NCBI GenBank assembly: GCA_900110395.1
Contig: FODP01000008.1
Span: forward strand, 62,001-126,000
Reading direction: 5' to 3'
From: Rhodospirillales bacterium URHD0017
GTDB taxonomy: Bacteria; Pseudomonadota; Alphaproteobacteria; Reyranellales; Reyranellaceae
Length of the DNA: 64,000 nucleotides
A program made the position numbers and the translations under genes. The notes beneath the pieces are model-generated. The model was not told the origin of the DNA. It saw only the letters and a list, made by a program, of their open reading frames with translations, and did not search any database. This document shows positions 14,422 to 20,951 of the stretch, in pieces (positions within the stretch are counted from its first letter, which is position 1; each line of letters opens with the position of its first letter).

Positions 14422-15264
14422 GTGCCGACCATCGACGTCCAGGTCCATGTCTACGAGCGCAACCATGCCGGCCGGCCGTGGGCCGCGGTACTGCACGGAC
14501 CGGCCGAGGTCACCGGCGACCAGATGGTGGCGGCGATGGACGAGGTCGGCGTCGACGGCGCCATCCTGGTCTCGCCCTACACGCAATACCGATACGACGC
14601 GAGCTACGCGCTCGAGGTGCGTAACAAGCATCCCGGCCGCTTCGCCGTGGTGAAGCCGGTCGATCCCGTCGACCCCAAGGTCGCCGACACCATCGCCGAC
14701 TGGAAGAAGACGCCGGGCACCGTGGGCATTCGCATCATGATGGCGGCAGGCCGGCTGGTGGCGCCGGACGATCCGGGCGTGAATCGCGTGCTGGCCGCGG
14801 CGGCAAAGCATTCATTGCCGGTCAACGTCCTGAGCTGGGGCCGCATCGAACAGCTCGGTCCGCTCGCCGCGCGCAATCCCGACACGCGCATCGTCGTCGA
14901 TCATATCGGCCTGCTGCAGCCCTTCGAGCCGCCCAAGCCGGCCGAGCCGTGGGCCGACCTGCCCAAGCTCCTGGCGCTCGCCAGGCACGACAACGTCGTG
15001 GTCAAGATCAGCGGCGCGGGCACGCTCGCCAAGGAGCCGTTCCCCTACAGGGACATCTGGGATCCGTTGCGCCGCATCTTCGACGCCTTCAGCCTGGACC
15101 GCTGCATGTGGGGCACTGACTGGACGCGTGCAGTGGCATTCCTGACCTACAAGGAAGGGGTGGATGCGTTCCGGCTCACGGACCGACTGACCGACAGCGA
15201 GCGGGCGACATTGATGGGCGGCACTTTGCAGAAGGTTTATGGCTGGGCGCCGTCACTGAGCTGA
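14422..15264 (+). CDS. Amidohydrolase family protein (amidohydro-rel, TIM-barrel)
   Basis: 280-aa metal-dependent hydrolase of the amidohydrolase-related (PF04909) type. TIDVQVHVYERN is the N-terminal metal-site strand (usually D-x-H; here DVQVHV), followed by AMDEVGVDGAILVSPYTQYR, RIVVDHIGLLQP (metal-ligand His), and MWGTDWTRAVAF with the conserved Asp near the C-terminus. Family members include 2-pyrone-4,6-dicarboxylate lactonase-like enzymes and decarboxylases. GTG start at 14422; no ATG fits. It stands alone with gene-poor DNA on its 3' side. Confidence 0.85.
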   Translation: MPTIDVQVHVYERNHAGRPWAAVLHGPAEVTGDQMVAAMDEVGVDGAILVSPYTQYRYDASYALEVRNKHPGRFAVVKPVDPVDPKVADTIADWKKTPGTVGIRIMMAAGRLVAPDDPGVNRVLAAAAKHSLPVNVLSWGRIEQLGPLAARNPDTRIVVDHIGLLQPFEPPKPAEPWADLPKLLALARHDNVVVKISGAGTLAKEPFPYRDIWDPLRRIFDAFSLDRCMWGTDWTRAVAFLTYKEGVDAFRLTDRLTDSERATLMGGTLQKVYGWAPSLS

Positions 15265-15621
15265 GTTGCCGCCCATGAAGAGCTCAGCGAGACCGGGACG
15301 GTTCGGCAAATTGTTCTTACGGATCGGAACCAACAGGAGAAGGCCGCGAACCAGAGGCGGCATTGCATCTGGCGCGTCCGCAAGGTCAGTCGGCGCAGTC
15401 CAGTGCGGTCGAGATGTTCAGTGGCCAAGCCTGGCCGCGCCAGTCAAATACTGTCGAATTTTTCATAGGGTCGCTGCGGACAAGTCCTATTCAATCCTCC
15501 GGTCCCAGCGTAGTCCCACTGTCGTACGGGGAAGAGCAGACGTGAAGCCATTCGCGATAAATTAACGATGGCCGCAGGGCCACGAGAAGAAGCGTTCCTT
15601 GGGCACGATTTGGGGAAGTCG
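15265..15621. other. Intergenic stretch without a recognisable gene
   Basis: 357 bases between the amidohydrolase and the lipoprotein gene. It is somewhat lower in GC than its surroundings. Short open frames here have no ribosome binding site or family match. No repeat, terminator-quality hairpin or RNA gene was seen. Confidence 0.5.
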
Positions 15622-16077
15622 ATGTTTAAGCTGGGATCACGACGTCCATATGCGGCGTTCTTGCCGCTGCTGTTAGGCGCCTGCATATCAACGCAGGAGA
15701 TGCCTCTGGCTCCAAATGCGGTGCGAATCGACACGCAATCTCGAGGATTGCTGTTCACGGGTCAGACCGTCCCGCAAACGATGAGAGCCGCAGCCAATGC
15801 CACTTTGGCGCGAGGATATACCCATTTCATATTTGCCGATGCGAGTTTGGCCCAAGGCTCCCAAGTCACCGGAGTCGTAGGCAGCAGCACCACCACGGCG
15901 AGCGCAACTTACGGTTACGGCTCGGCAAGCGGCATCGCCACAACCAGCAGCGGAGGCACCGTGCTCCGCGCTCCCACCGCGTCCGCGGCTGCAACAGTCG
16001 TCATGTTCAAAGAGAATGACCCAAGAGCCGCAGACGCTTTCGACGCCCAACAGGTTCTCAAGCAATACCCCAAATAA
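15622..16077 (+). CDS. Predicted lipoprotein of unknown function (CC0125/CC1285-like)
   Basis: 151 aa with a lipoprotein signal: MFKLGSRRPYAAFLPLLLGA followed by the lipobox Cys (LLGAC, Cys about residue 19). The mature part has TMRAAANATLARGYTHFIFA, then a Ser/Thr/Gly-rich stretch (SSTTTASATYGYGSASG), ending in AATVVMFKEN. The ARGYTHFIF pattern resembles the Caulobacter CC0125/CC1285 lipoproteins, which have no known role; this is recall, not a search. The ATG at 15622 with GGGGAAG nearby was chosen over 15568. The sequence is less GC-rich than neighbouring genes. Confidence 0.65.
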   Translation: MFKLGSRRPYAAFLPLLLGACISTQEMPLAPNAVRIDTQSRGLLFTGQTVPQTMRAAANATLARGYTHFIFADASLAQGSQVTGVVGSSTTTASATYGYGSASGIATTSSGGTVLRAPTASAAATVVMFKENDPRAADAFDAQQVLKQYPK

Positions 16078-16162
16078 CTGGGATCATGATTTTGTCAACG
16101 TGTCGCGCCGCGTTCCCACTCGAAGGTGGGGCCGCTACCGGCCCTGCGCGATCGAGCAAAGC

Positions 16163-16582
16163 CTAGCGCTGCTCTCCGCGGGACTGGTCGGGATCCGGCG
16201 CGTCCAAAAGCGCGTCTATGTGCTGGAGAAGCTCGAGCGGCCGATAGGGTTTGTTGAGAACGGGGATTCCGTCGGCCGTCGGCACGACGGCCGCCGTGAG
16301 CAAGAGCTTCATCTCCCGGTAACGGCCCTTGATCCACCGCGCCAGCGCGAGGCCGGACTGGCCCCGTCCGACGTCCACGTCGAGCAGGACCAGGGCAATC
16401 CGACGATCGGCTTGCAGGGCTCGGCGGGCGTCAGCGTCGCTGAAGGCTTCTACGACATCGTAGCCCCACTGGCGCAGGTCGGCTGCCGTTTCCATGCGCA
16501 GCAGGAAGTCGTCCTGGACGATCATGATCCGATATCGCGGGCCCGAGTCGTTCGCCGCAGCTTCCCGATATCGCGCGGTCAC
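16163..16582 (-). CDS. Single-domain response regulator (receiver), divergent pair member
   Basis: About 139 aa with only a receiver domain. YRIMIVQDDFLLRMETAADL provides the acidic pair, ALVLLDVDVGRGQSG the phospho-Asp, LLLTAAVVP the switch Thr and VLNKPYRPLELL the conserved Lys, so all core residues are present. The ATG at 16523-16525 would cut into the first strand; a GTG at 16580-16582 is the likelier start but has no clear ribosome binding site. It is transcribed away from a second receiver gene at 16706 and has no kinase partner nearby. Confidence 0.72.
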   Translation of the reverse strand: MTARYREAAANDSGPRYRIMIVQDDFLLRMETAADLRQWGYDVVEAFSDADARRALQADRRIALVLLDVDVGRGQSGLALARWIKGRYREMKLLLTAAVVPTADGIPVLNKPYRPLELLQHIDALLDAPDPDQSRGEQR

Positions 16583-16705
16583 CGGGGGGCGTGGGCGTTG
16601 CAGGGGCCGACTGTCAGGTTCTTGTTCTGCAACATCACTATTCGACCACCGACTTCCCGATCCTGCGTGATGGAACAAATCGCTCGCCCACGCCGTTGCT
16701 GGCCC

Positions 16706-17098
16706 ATGACACGGGCCACGGAACAACGAACGCCGGAACCAACCACTTTGTTGCTCGTTCACGGTGACATCCTGGTGCGCACGGCCCTGGCCGCCTATCT
16801 GCGCGAGTGCGGCTACGACGTCGTCGAGGCCGGCACCCACGAGGAAGCCATCCAGGCGCTCCGTCTCGACATGAAGTTCGACTTGGCCTTCCTCGACATC
16901 GAGGGCGACGACGGCGCCGGGTTTCAGCTGGCCCAGACCATCCGCAAGCACCGTCCCACGGTGCGCGTCGTGCTGGCGGCCGGGATACCCCGTGCAGCGG
17001 CGGAAGCAGGCGACCTCTGCGAGACCGGGCCGGCGCAGAGCAGGCCCTACGACCATCGGACATTGGAACGCCACATCCGCCGATTGCTCGCGCGCTGA
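16706..17098 (+). CDS. Receiver-domain protein, partly degenerate
   Basis: 130-aa single receiver domain. TTLLLVHGDILVRTALAAYL has HGD where the acidic pair should be, so one pocket acid is missing. LAFLDIEGDDGAG keeps the phospho-acceptor Asp. RVVLAAGIP has Ala at the usual Thr/Ser switch and QSRPYDHRTLE has Arg where the conserved Lys of the KPYD motif should be. It may therefore be phosphorylated poorly or act without phosphorylation. An earlier ATG at 16670 is possible. It is head-to-head with the receiver gene at 16582. Confidence 0.7.
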   Translation: MTRATEQRTPEPTTLLLVHGDILVRTALAAYLRECGYDVVEAGTHEEAIQALRLDMKFDLAFLDIEGDDGAGFQLAQTIRKHRPTVRVVLAAGIPRAAAEAGDLCETGPAQSRPYDHRTLERHIRRLLAR

Positions 17099-17839
17099 TT
17101 CGCGAGCCGACGGCACCGGGCTTGGTGTTGGTGCTGACTGACACTCGGCTGAGAGGCCGCCAACGCCCGTCGTGCGATGTCGGCCAGCGTCGGTAGGGCT
17201 TCTCGCAGAGGTCGCACGGCGTTGATCTTTGCACCGTGGAAAGCTTCGGCAATCAGCGCGCTGCCGCCTCAGACACGCCATTTGCTTTTCCGGGTCTGTG
17301 GCGGTCCTCGTTGCCGACAAGCCTCTCTGCGTCCCCCACCGGAATCGTCTTCACATGACGAACGCCCCTAAAGACGGCATTGGCGTTTGAAGGCATCGCC
17401 CGCTTCTGCAATCTGCGCTGCCGCATATCTCACAAGCATAAGTAGCGTCGTTGAATACCCAGAGGCATGAACTCGTCTTTCACTTTCTGTCTCGGCCGGC
17501 TGTAGAAGTGCCGTGGATTCAATCTTTTGTCGCTGTCGTGCCTGCTTCCCATCTGCTTGATCCGGGCTCCGTCCGGAGCGGGTGGCCTGGCTTCGCGTGC
17601 CTGTCACTTATTGACCACAACCATAGAGCGTATTGTCGACATATTGTCGTGGCATTGATAGGCGGCTGATGCGCTGGGCTGCGCGGATTTTCGGGCAAAT
17701 TCTCAGCTGATCGACGCGGGCCATCGAGCGCCTTTTGAGCGCGGGACTGTCGAACATATTCCTGATGTTTGTTGCGTAAGGCGTCTGTTTTTCAGACGGC
17801 ACCTTTTATTGATGCGCCATTTTTTTAAGGGGAAGCCAC
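17099..17839. other. Gene-poor stretch, 741 bases
   Basis: Only short unsupported open frames occur on either strand. Base composition is more AT-rich than the window average, especially after 17600. A hairpin CGTCTG-ttttt-CAGACG (17782-17798), followed by a T-rich segment, ends 42 bases before the next gene. Near-direct copies of attgtcg occur around 17632-17646. No RNA gene was recognised. It probably holds the promoter of the 17840-20554 cassette. Confidence 0.5.
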
Positions 17840-19945
17840 ATGTCGCTCGCCATGCAAGGCTCTTGGACCGTTTCGGTCAAATCGAAATCCGCCGCTGCTC
17901 CGCAACGCTTCACCATCTCGGGTGCGGCCACCGGCAACGGCACCCATGTCGTCTCCGGGTCGACGGCGGCCGTGCCGGTCACGGGTCCCCACTGGAGAAT
18001 CGCCATCGAGGCCCAGCAGGGCGCGGTGTGGAAGCCGTCGGTGATGCGGTTCAAGAATCCGGTGCAATCCGGCTCGCTCGTCAAGGTCGACATCGAGAGC
18101 AACGATTTCGGCGCGGACCAGGATTTCAATGACCTGATCCTGACCTGCACCATGCCGACCTCGAGCGCGGACTTCGTGATCTACGGTCACGCCACGTCCT
18201 ATTCGGGGCCGTGCTGGTTCAACCCCTGCTTCCGCCTCCACCTCGTCATCGACAGTCTCGCCCAGCTTTCACAGGCGCTGAAAAACCCGATTGCGCGTGC
18301 TGCGATCGAAAGGCTCTATCCGGAGCACGTTCTGCCCGGCCCGAAGAACCCGCCCGATCCGGCCCCGCTGCGCACCTTCACGCCCCTGATGCTGCCGACG
18401 CCGCGCAGCCCCGGGCTCCCGCCCAGGACGGTGCAGGTGACACGGACCGCCAACGAGGCCACCACGCGGCAGCTCGTGTCCGGCCGGAGCACACCGACTG
18501 CGATGCTCGACAGCGCGCTGACGCAGAAGATCGGCACCCTCCTCGACGGCCAGAAGCTGTTCTTCTTGTGCAAGACGACCACGCTCGGCAACTACGGGCT
18601 GCGCTTTCAGGAGTATGACCGTACGTCGGCCGAGCTTGGCGGCGGCGCCTATACGGGCACCGGCGACCGCCAGGACCTGGGGACGACGGCCACCGATCCT
18701 TTCGGCAACTACGTGTTCCGCTTCAGCCGCAGCCTGGACGAGGTCGTCGACGAAGTGCTGAACGACGTGGCGGTCGGCGAGGATGCGACCGTCCAGGCCT
18801 TGCCCGACGTGATCGCGCAGGTGCTCGGCGCGGGACTGGTTCCGGCGGCAGAGACCGGATGCTTCTTCAACGTGCACAATCTGCAGCGCATCGACATCTG
18901 CGTGCCCGATACCAACATCGTGCTGCCGAGCTCCTGCGTCGACAACAAGATCCTGACCTTCATCGGCAAGATCTCGATGACGTCCGCGCTCAATTCGCTC
19001 GACACAACCGGGCGCATCACCGCGCACAGCTCCGCGGGCAACGCGCCGCAGATCGACTGCGGCGTGTGGTGGGGCAATCTCGACCTGTGGGGCTGCCTCG
19101 GCGACGATGTCGCGCGCTATACCGTGCGCACGCGGCCGTTGGGCGGCGGGCCCGCCGATTGGCAATTCCACTCCGACCTGGAACGGCGTGAAATCGCTGG
19201 CGGCCTGTCGAAGAAGATCGGTCCCTTCTTCGACCTGGCGCTTTCAGTCCCGTTCGATCCCAGCGCCGGGACGGTCACCTGCCCGAGCTATCTCAATCCG
19301 GAGCTCGATGCGACGATCGTGCAACCGGGCACGTTCCTGAAGGCGACGCTGTTCACGGGTGGCTTCCCGGCCGGCTCCTACCAGATGCGCATCGATGGCT
19401 ACAACGCGGCGGGCGCCTTCGTGCGCGGCGAAACGCACACGCTGTTCATCGACAACGAGGTCCCGACGGTCGTCATCTCGAACATAGATCTGGCGGGCGT
19501 TCCGGTCGACATCAGCGGCGACGGCTGCACGCTGCAGACACTCGCTCCAGCCGAACTGAGCGCCGACCTCGCGGTCCGCTTCAAGGTCGACCATACGCAG
19601 GGCGCGATCCTCGTCTATGCGCTCGGCATCTCGCGCTGCAACGAGGGCGTCGCGTTCCCGACGACCCATGTGGGCGGTGGTCAGCCGTCGTTCACCTGGG
19701 TGCACGACAATTCGGTGGACTGCGAGACCGCGCCGAACTTCCGCCGCGGGACGGCCGAGGATCCCGCCCATGACGGAAGCGGCTTCGTCACGACAACGCT
19801 GTCCCCGGTCAGCCCGTGGCTGGGAGCCACGGAGAACTTCACCATCCTGCGTGTCTCCGTCGGCTTCAATTGGCGGGCGACAAACGGGTATTCGAACGCC
19901 TCGGGGACGACCTCCGGAACGTTGGTATGGGGGATACAGAAATAG
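17840..19945 (+). CDS. Large protein of unknown function with Asp/Asn-rich and Ig-like regions
   Basis: 701 aa, starting MSLAMQGSWTVSVKSKSAAA, without a signal peptide or transmembrane helix. Residues about 87-102 (SNDFGADQDFNDLILT) resemble the DUF4114-type Asp-rich turn seen in secreted Ca-binding proteins. CWFNPCFRLHLVIDSLAQLS follows, with further Cys-rich spots (GCFFN, RIDICVPD, DCGVWWGNLDLWGCLGDD). The C-terminal half is beta-rich: THTLFIDNEVPTVVISNIDL is like the start of an Ig-like repeat. A strong ribosome binding site (AAGGGGAAG) precedes the ATG. The next gene overlaps its 3' end by 19 bases, so it is the first gene of a three-gene unit. A structural or surface-shell protein is a guess. 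Confidence 0.8.
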   Translation: MSLAMQGSWTVSVKSKSAAAPQRFTISGAATGNGTHVVSGSTAAVPVTGPHWRIAIEAQQGAVWKPSVMRFKNPVQSGSLVKVDIESNDFGADQDFNDLILTCTMPTSSADFVIYGHATSYSGPCWFNPCFRLHLVIDSLAQLSQALKNPIARAAIERLYPEHVLPGPKNPPDPAPLRTFTPLMLPTPRSPGLPPRTVQVTRTANEATTRQLVSGRSTPTAMLDSALTQKIGTLLDGQKLFFLCKTTTLGNYGLRFQEYDRTSAELGGGAYTGTGDRQDLGTTATDPFGNYVFRFSRSLDEVVDEVLNDVAVGEDATVQALPDVIAQVLGAGLVPAAETGCFFNVHNLQRIDICVPDTNIVLPSSCVDNKILTFIGKISMTSALNSLDTTGRITAHSSAGNAPQIDCGVWWGNLDLWGCLGDDVARYTVRTRPLGGGPADWQFHSDLERREIAGGLSKKIGPFFDLALSVPFDPSAGTVTCPSYLNPELDATIVQPGTFLKATLFTGGFPAGSYQMRIDGYNAAGAFVRGETHTLFIDNEVPTVVISNIDLAGVPVDISGDGCTLQTLAPAELSADLAVRFKVDHTQGAILVYALGISRCNEGVAFPTTHVGGGQPSFTWVHDNSVDCETAPNFRRGTAEDPAHDGSGFVTTTLSPVSPWLGATENFTILRVSVGFNWRATNGYSNASGTTSGTLVWGIQK

Positions 19946-20268
19946 CCTTGTCCGGCTGGGCCTTCGTGATCGCGTCACTCGCCGTATGGCGGGTGACGCA
20001 CCTGCTCCACGCCGAGGATGGCCCGTGGGACTGGTTGGTGCGGCTGCGCCGGCGGCTGGGCGATGGTCAGCTCGGCCGGATGGTGCGATGCTTCTATTGC
20101 CTGTCGGTCTGGGTGGCTGTCCCGTTCGTGCCGTGGATCACCCGTGAGCCGACCGGCGCGCTGGTCGTGTGGGCGGCGCTTTCGGGCGCCGCGATCATCA
20201 TCGAGCGGCTCACCGATCGGCCGCCACTGCCGCCGCCGGCGGCGTGGCACGAGGAGCCGCCGCCGTGA
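19927..20268 (+). CDS. DUF1360 membrane protein
   Basis: 113 aa. GWAFVIASLAVWRVTHLLHA, then EDGPWDWLVRLRRRLG and GRMVRCFYCLSVWVAVPFVP, is the characteristic DUF1360 pattern with a CxxC in the second half. Two to three transmembrane helices are predicted (about 9-25, 53-72, 76-92). DUF1360 occurs in Bacillus (YngL), actinobacteria and some mycobacteriophages; no function is established. It starts inside the 3' end of the 701-aa gene (19-base overlap) and is followed 13 bases later by a Cys-rich small protein gene, so it is translationally coupled within the cassette. Confidence 0.85.
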   Translation: MGDTEIALSGWAFVIASLAVWRVTHLLHAEDGPWDWLVRLRRRLGDGQLGRMVRCFYCLSVWVAVPFVPWITREPTGALVVWAALSGAAIIIERLTDRPPLPPPAAWHEEPPP

Positions 20269-20281
20269 AGGAGGAGGTCAC

Positions 20282-20554
20282 ATGAGTTGTTGTGGACGGG
20301 CGCGCCCCGCCGCCGGGAGCTACCAGCCGATCCGGCACCTCGGGGCACCCCTCGCCGAACCCAAATTGCGCGCCGCGACGGTTGCCTTCGTCTACACCGG
20401 CTCGACGCGTTTGCAGGCAGACGGTCCGGTGAGCCGGCGGCGCTATCGCTTCGAGTATCCCGGTGCCGTGGTCGACGTCGACGCTCGCGATGCGCCGTCG
20501 TTTGCCGCCATTCCGAACCTGCGTCCACAGCGGCAGTCGGCCGGCGGGACATAG
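20282..20554 (+). CDS. Small protein with N-terminal Cys-Cys motif, cassette member
   Basis: 90 aa, beginning MSCCGRARPAAGSYQPIRHL. It continues ATVAFVYTGSTRLQADGPVS, RRRYRFEYPGAVVDVDARDA and SFAAIPNLRPQRQ. The central part looks like a small beta barrel; adjacent Cys near the N-terminus might bind metal or be lipid-modified, though there is no lipobox. The ribosome binding site AAGGAGGAGG is the strongest in the window. I recall short proteins of this style beside DUF1360 genes, without a known function. It closes the cassette; parS begins 22 bases after its stop. Confidence 0.72.
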   Translation: MSCCGRARPAAGSYQPIRHLGAPLAEPKLRAATVAFVYTGSTRLQADGPVSRRRYRFEYPGAVVDVDARDAPSFAAIPNLRPQRQSAGGT

Positions 20555-20576
20555 CGAGCCGCGGCACCGGGCCTGA

Positions 20577-20592
20577 TGTTTCACGTGAAACA
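20577..20592. promoter_or_regulatory. parS centromere site (ParB-binding palindrome)
   Basis: TGTTTCACGTGAAACA, a perfect 16-bp palindrome identical to the widely conserved chromosomal parS consensus. ParB-CTP loads here and spreads to organise the origin region with ParA and SMC. It is in non-coding DNA 23 bases after a gene end. parA/parB are not in the window; such sites usually lie near the replication origin. Confidence 0.88.
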
Positions 20593-20602
20593 ACCATAGT
20601 TA

Positions 20603-20632
20603 TTGACAAGCACTGTGGTGCCATTCTACACT
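20603..20632 (+). promoter_or_regulatory. Strong sigma70-like promoter next to parS
   Basis: TTGACA (20603-20608, consensus -35), an 18-base spacer, then TACACT (20627-20632). It starts 11 bases after parS and points into a 300-base region with no gene on the plus strand, so it may drive a non-coding RNA. Confidence 0.6.
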
Positions 20633-20951
20633 GGGCCTGCTGCCGCTCTTTGCATCGTTCATCTGACGACCTTGGACGGGGGATCCCCAGGGAAGCACCG
20701 TGCCCGCGCGAGAGCACGGGCCTCCTGGGGGCCACCGAGACGTCGTTCGCGGCCGACGCTGGTGCCGCAATCTCTGGGGGCTCCGGCTTTCGTGCCACAC
20801 CACGCTCTCTGCCGGAAATACCGGAAATGCCGGAAAGTCCGATTTTCGCTGACAGTGCATGCATCAAGGTGAACTGGCGGCCAACCATGCAAGGGGGGTA
20901 GCGGGAACTGCGGAAACTGCGCAAACCCCGCACAGCGCTGATGGCCGTTCG
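20633..20951 (+). other. Non-coding stretch with hairpin and 9-base tandem repeats
   Basis: No supported gene. A two-tier hairpin occupies 20685-20730: CCCCAGG pairs with CCTGGGG, and CCGTGC with GCACGG inside. Three imperfect tandem copies of ccggaaatN lie at 20812-20838, and a looser series of the same period (gcgggaact, gcggaaact, gcgcaaacc) lies about 80 bases downstream. It is downstream of the promoter at 20603, so it could encode a structured small RNA. It did not look like 4.5S, 6S, tmRNA or RNase P RNA. It ends at the hyuB stop on the other strand. Confidence 0.4.

Noticed and set aside
17177..17802. Short open frames on both strands in the gene-poor stretch
   Set aside because: No ribosome binding sites, no family resemblance and overlapping incompatible frames.
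20812..20841. Tandem ccggaaatN copies as origin iterons
   Set aside because: Only three imperfect copies, no DnaA boxes or AT-rich unwinding region seen, and no replication gene nearby.
20633..20951. Known housekeeping RNA (4.5S, 6S, tmRNA, RNase P) downstream of the promoter
   Set aside because: None of the conserved cores of these RNAs could be found in the stretch.
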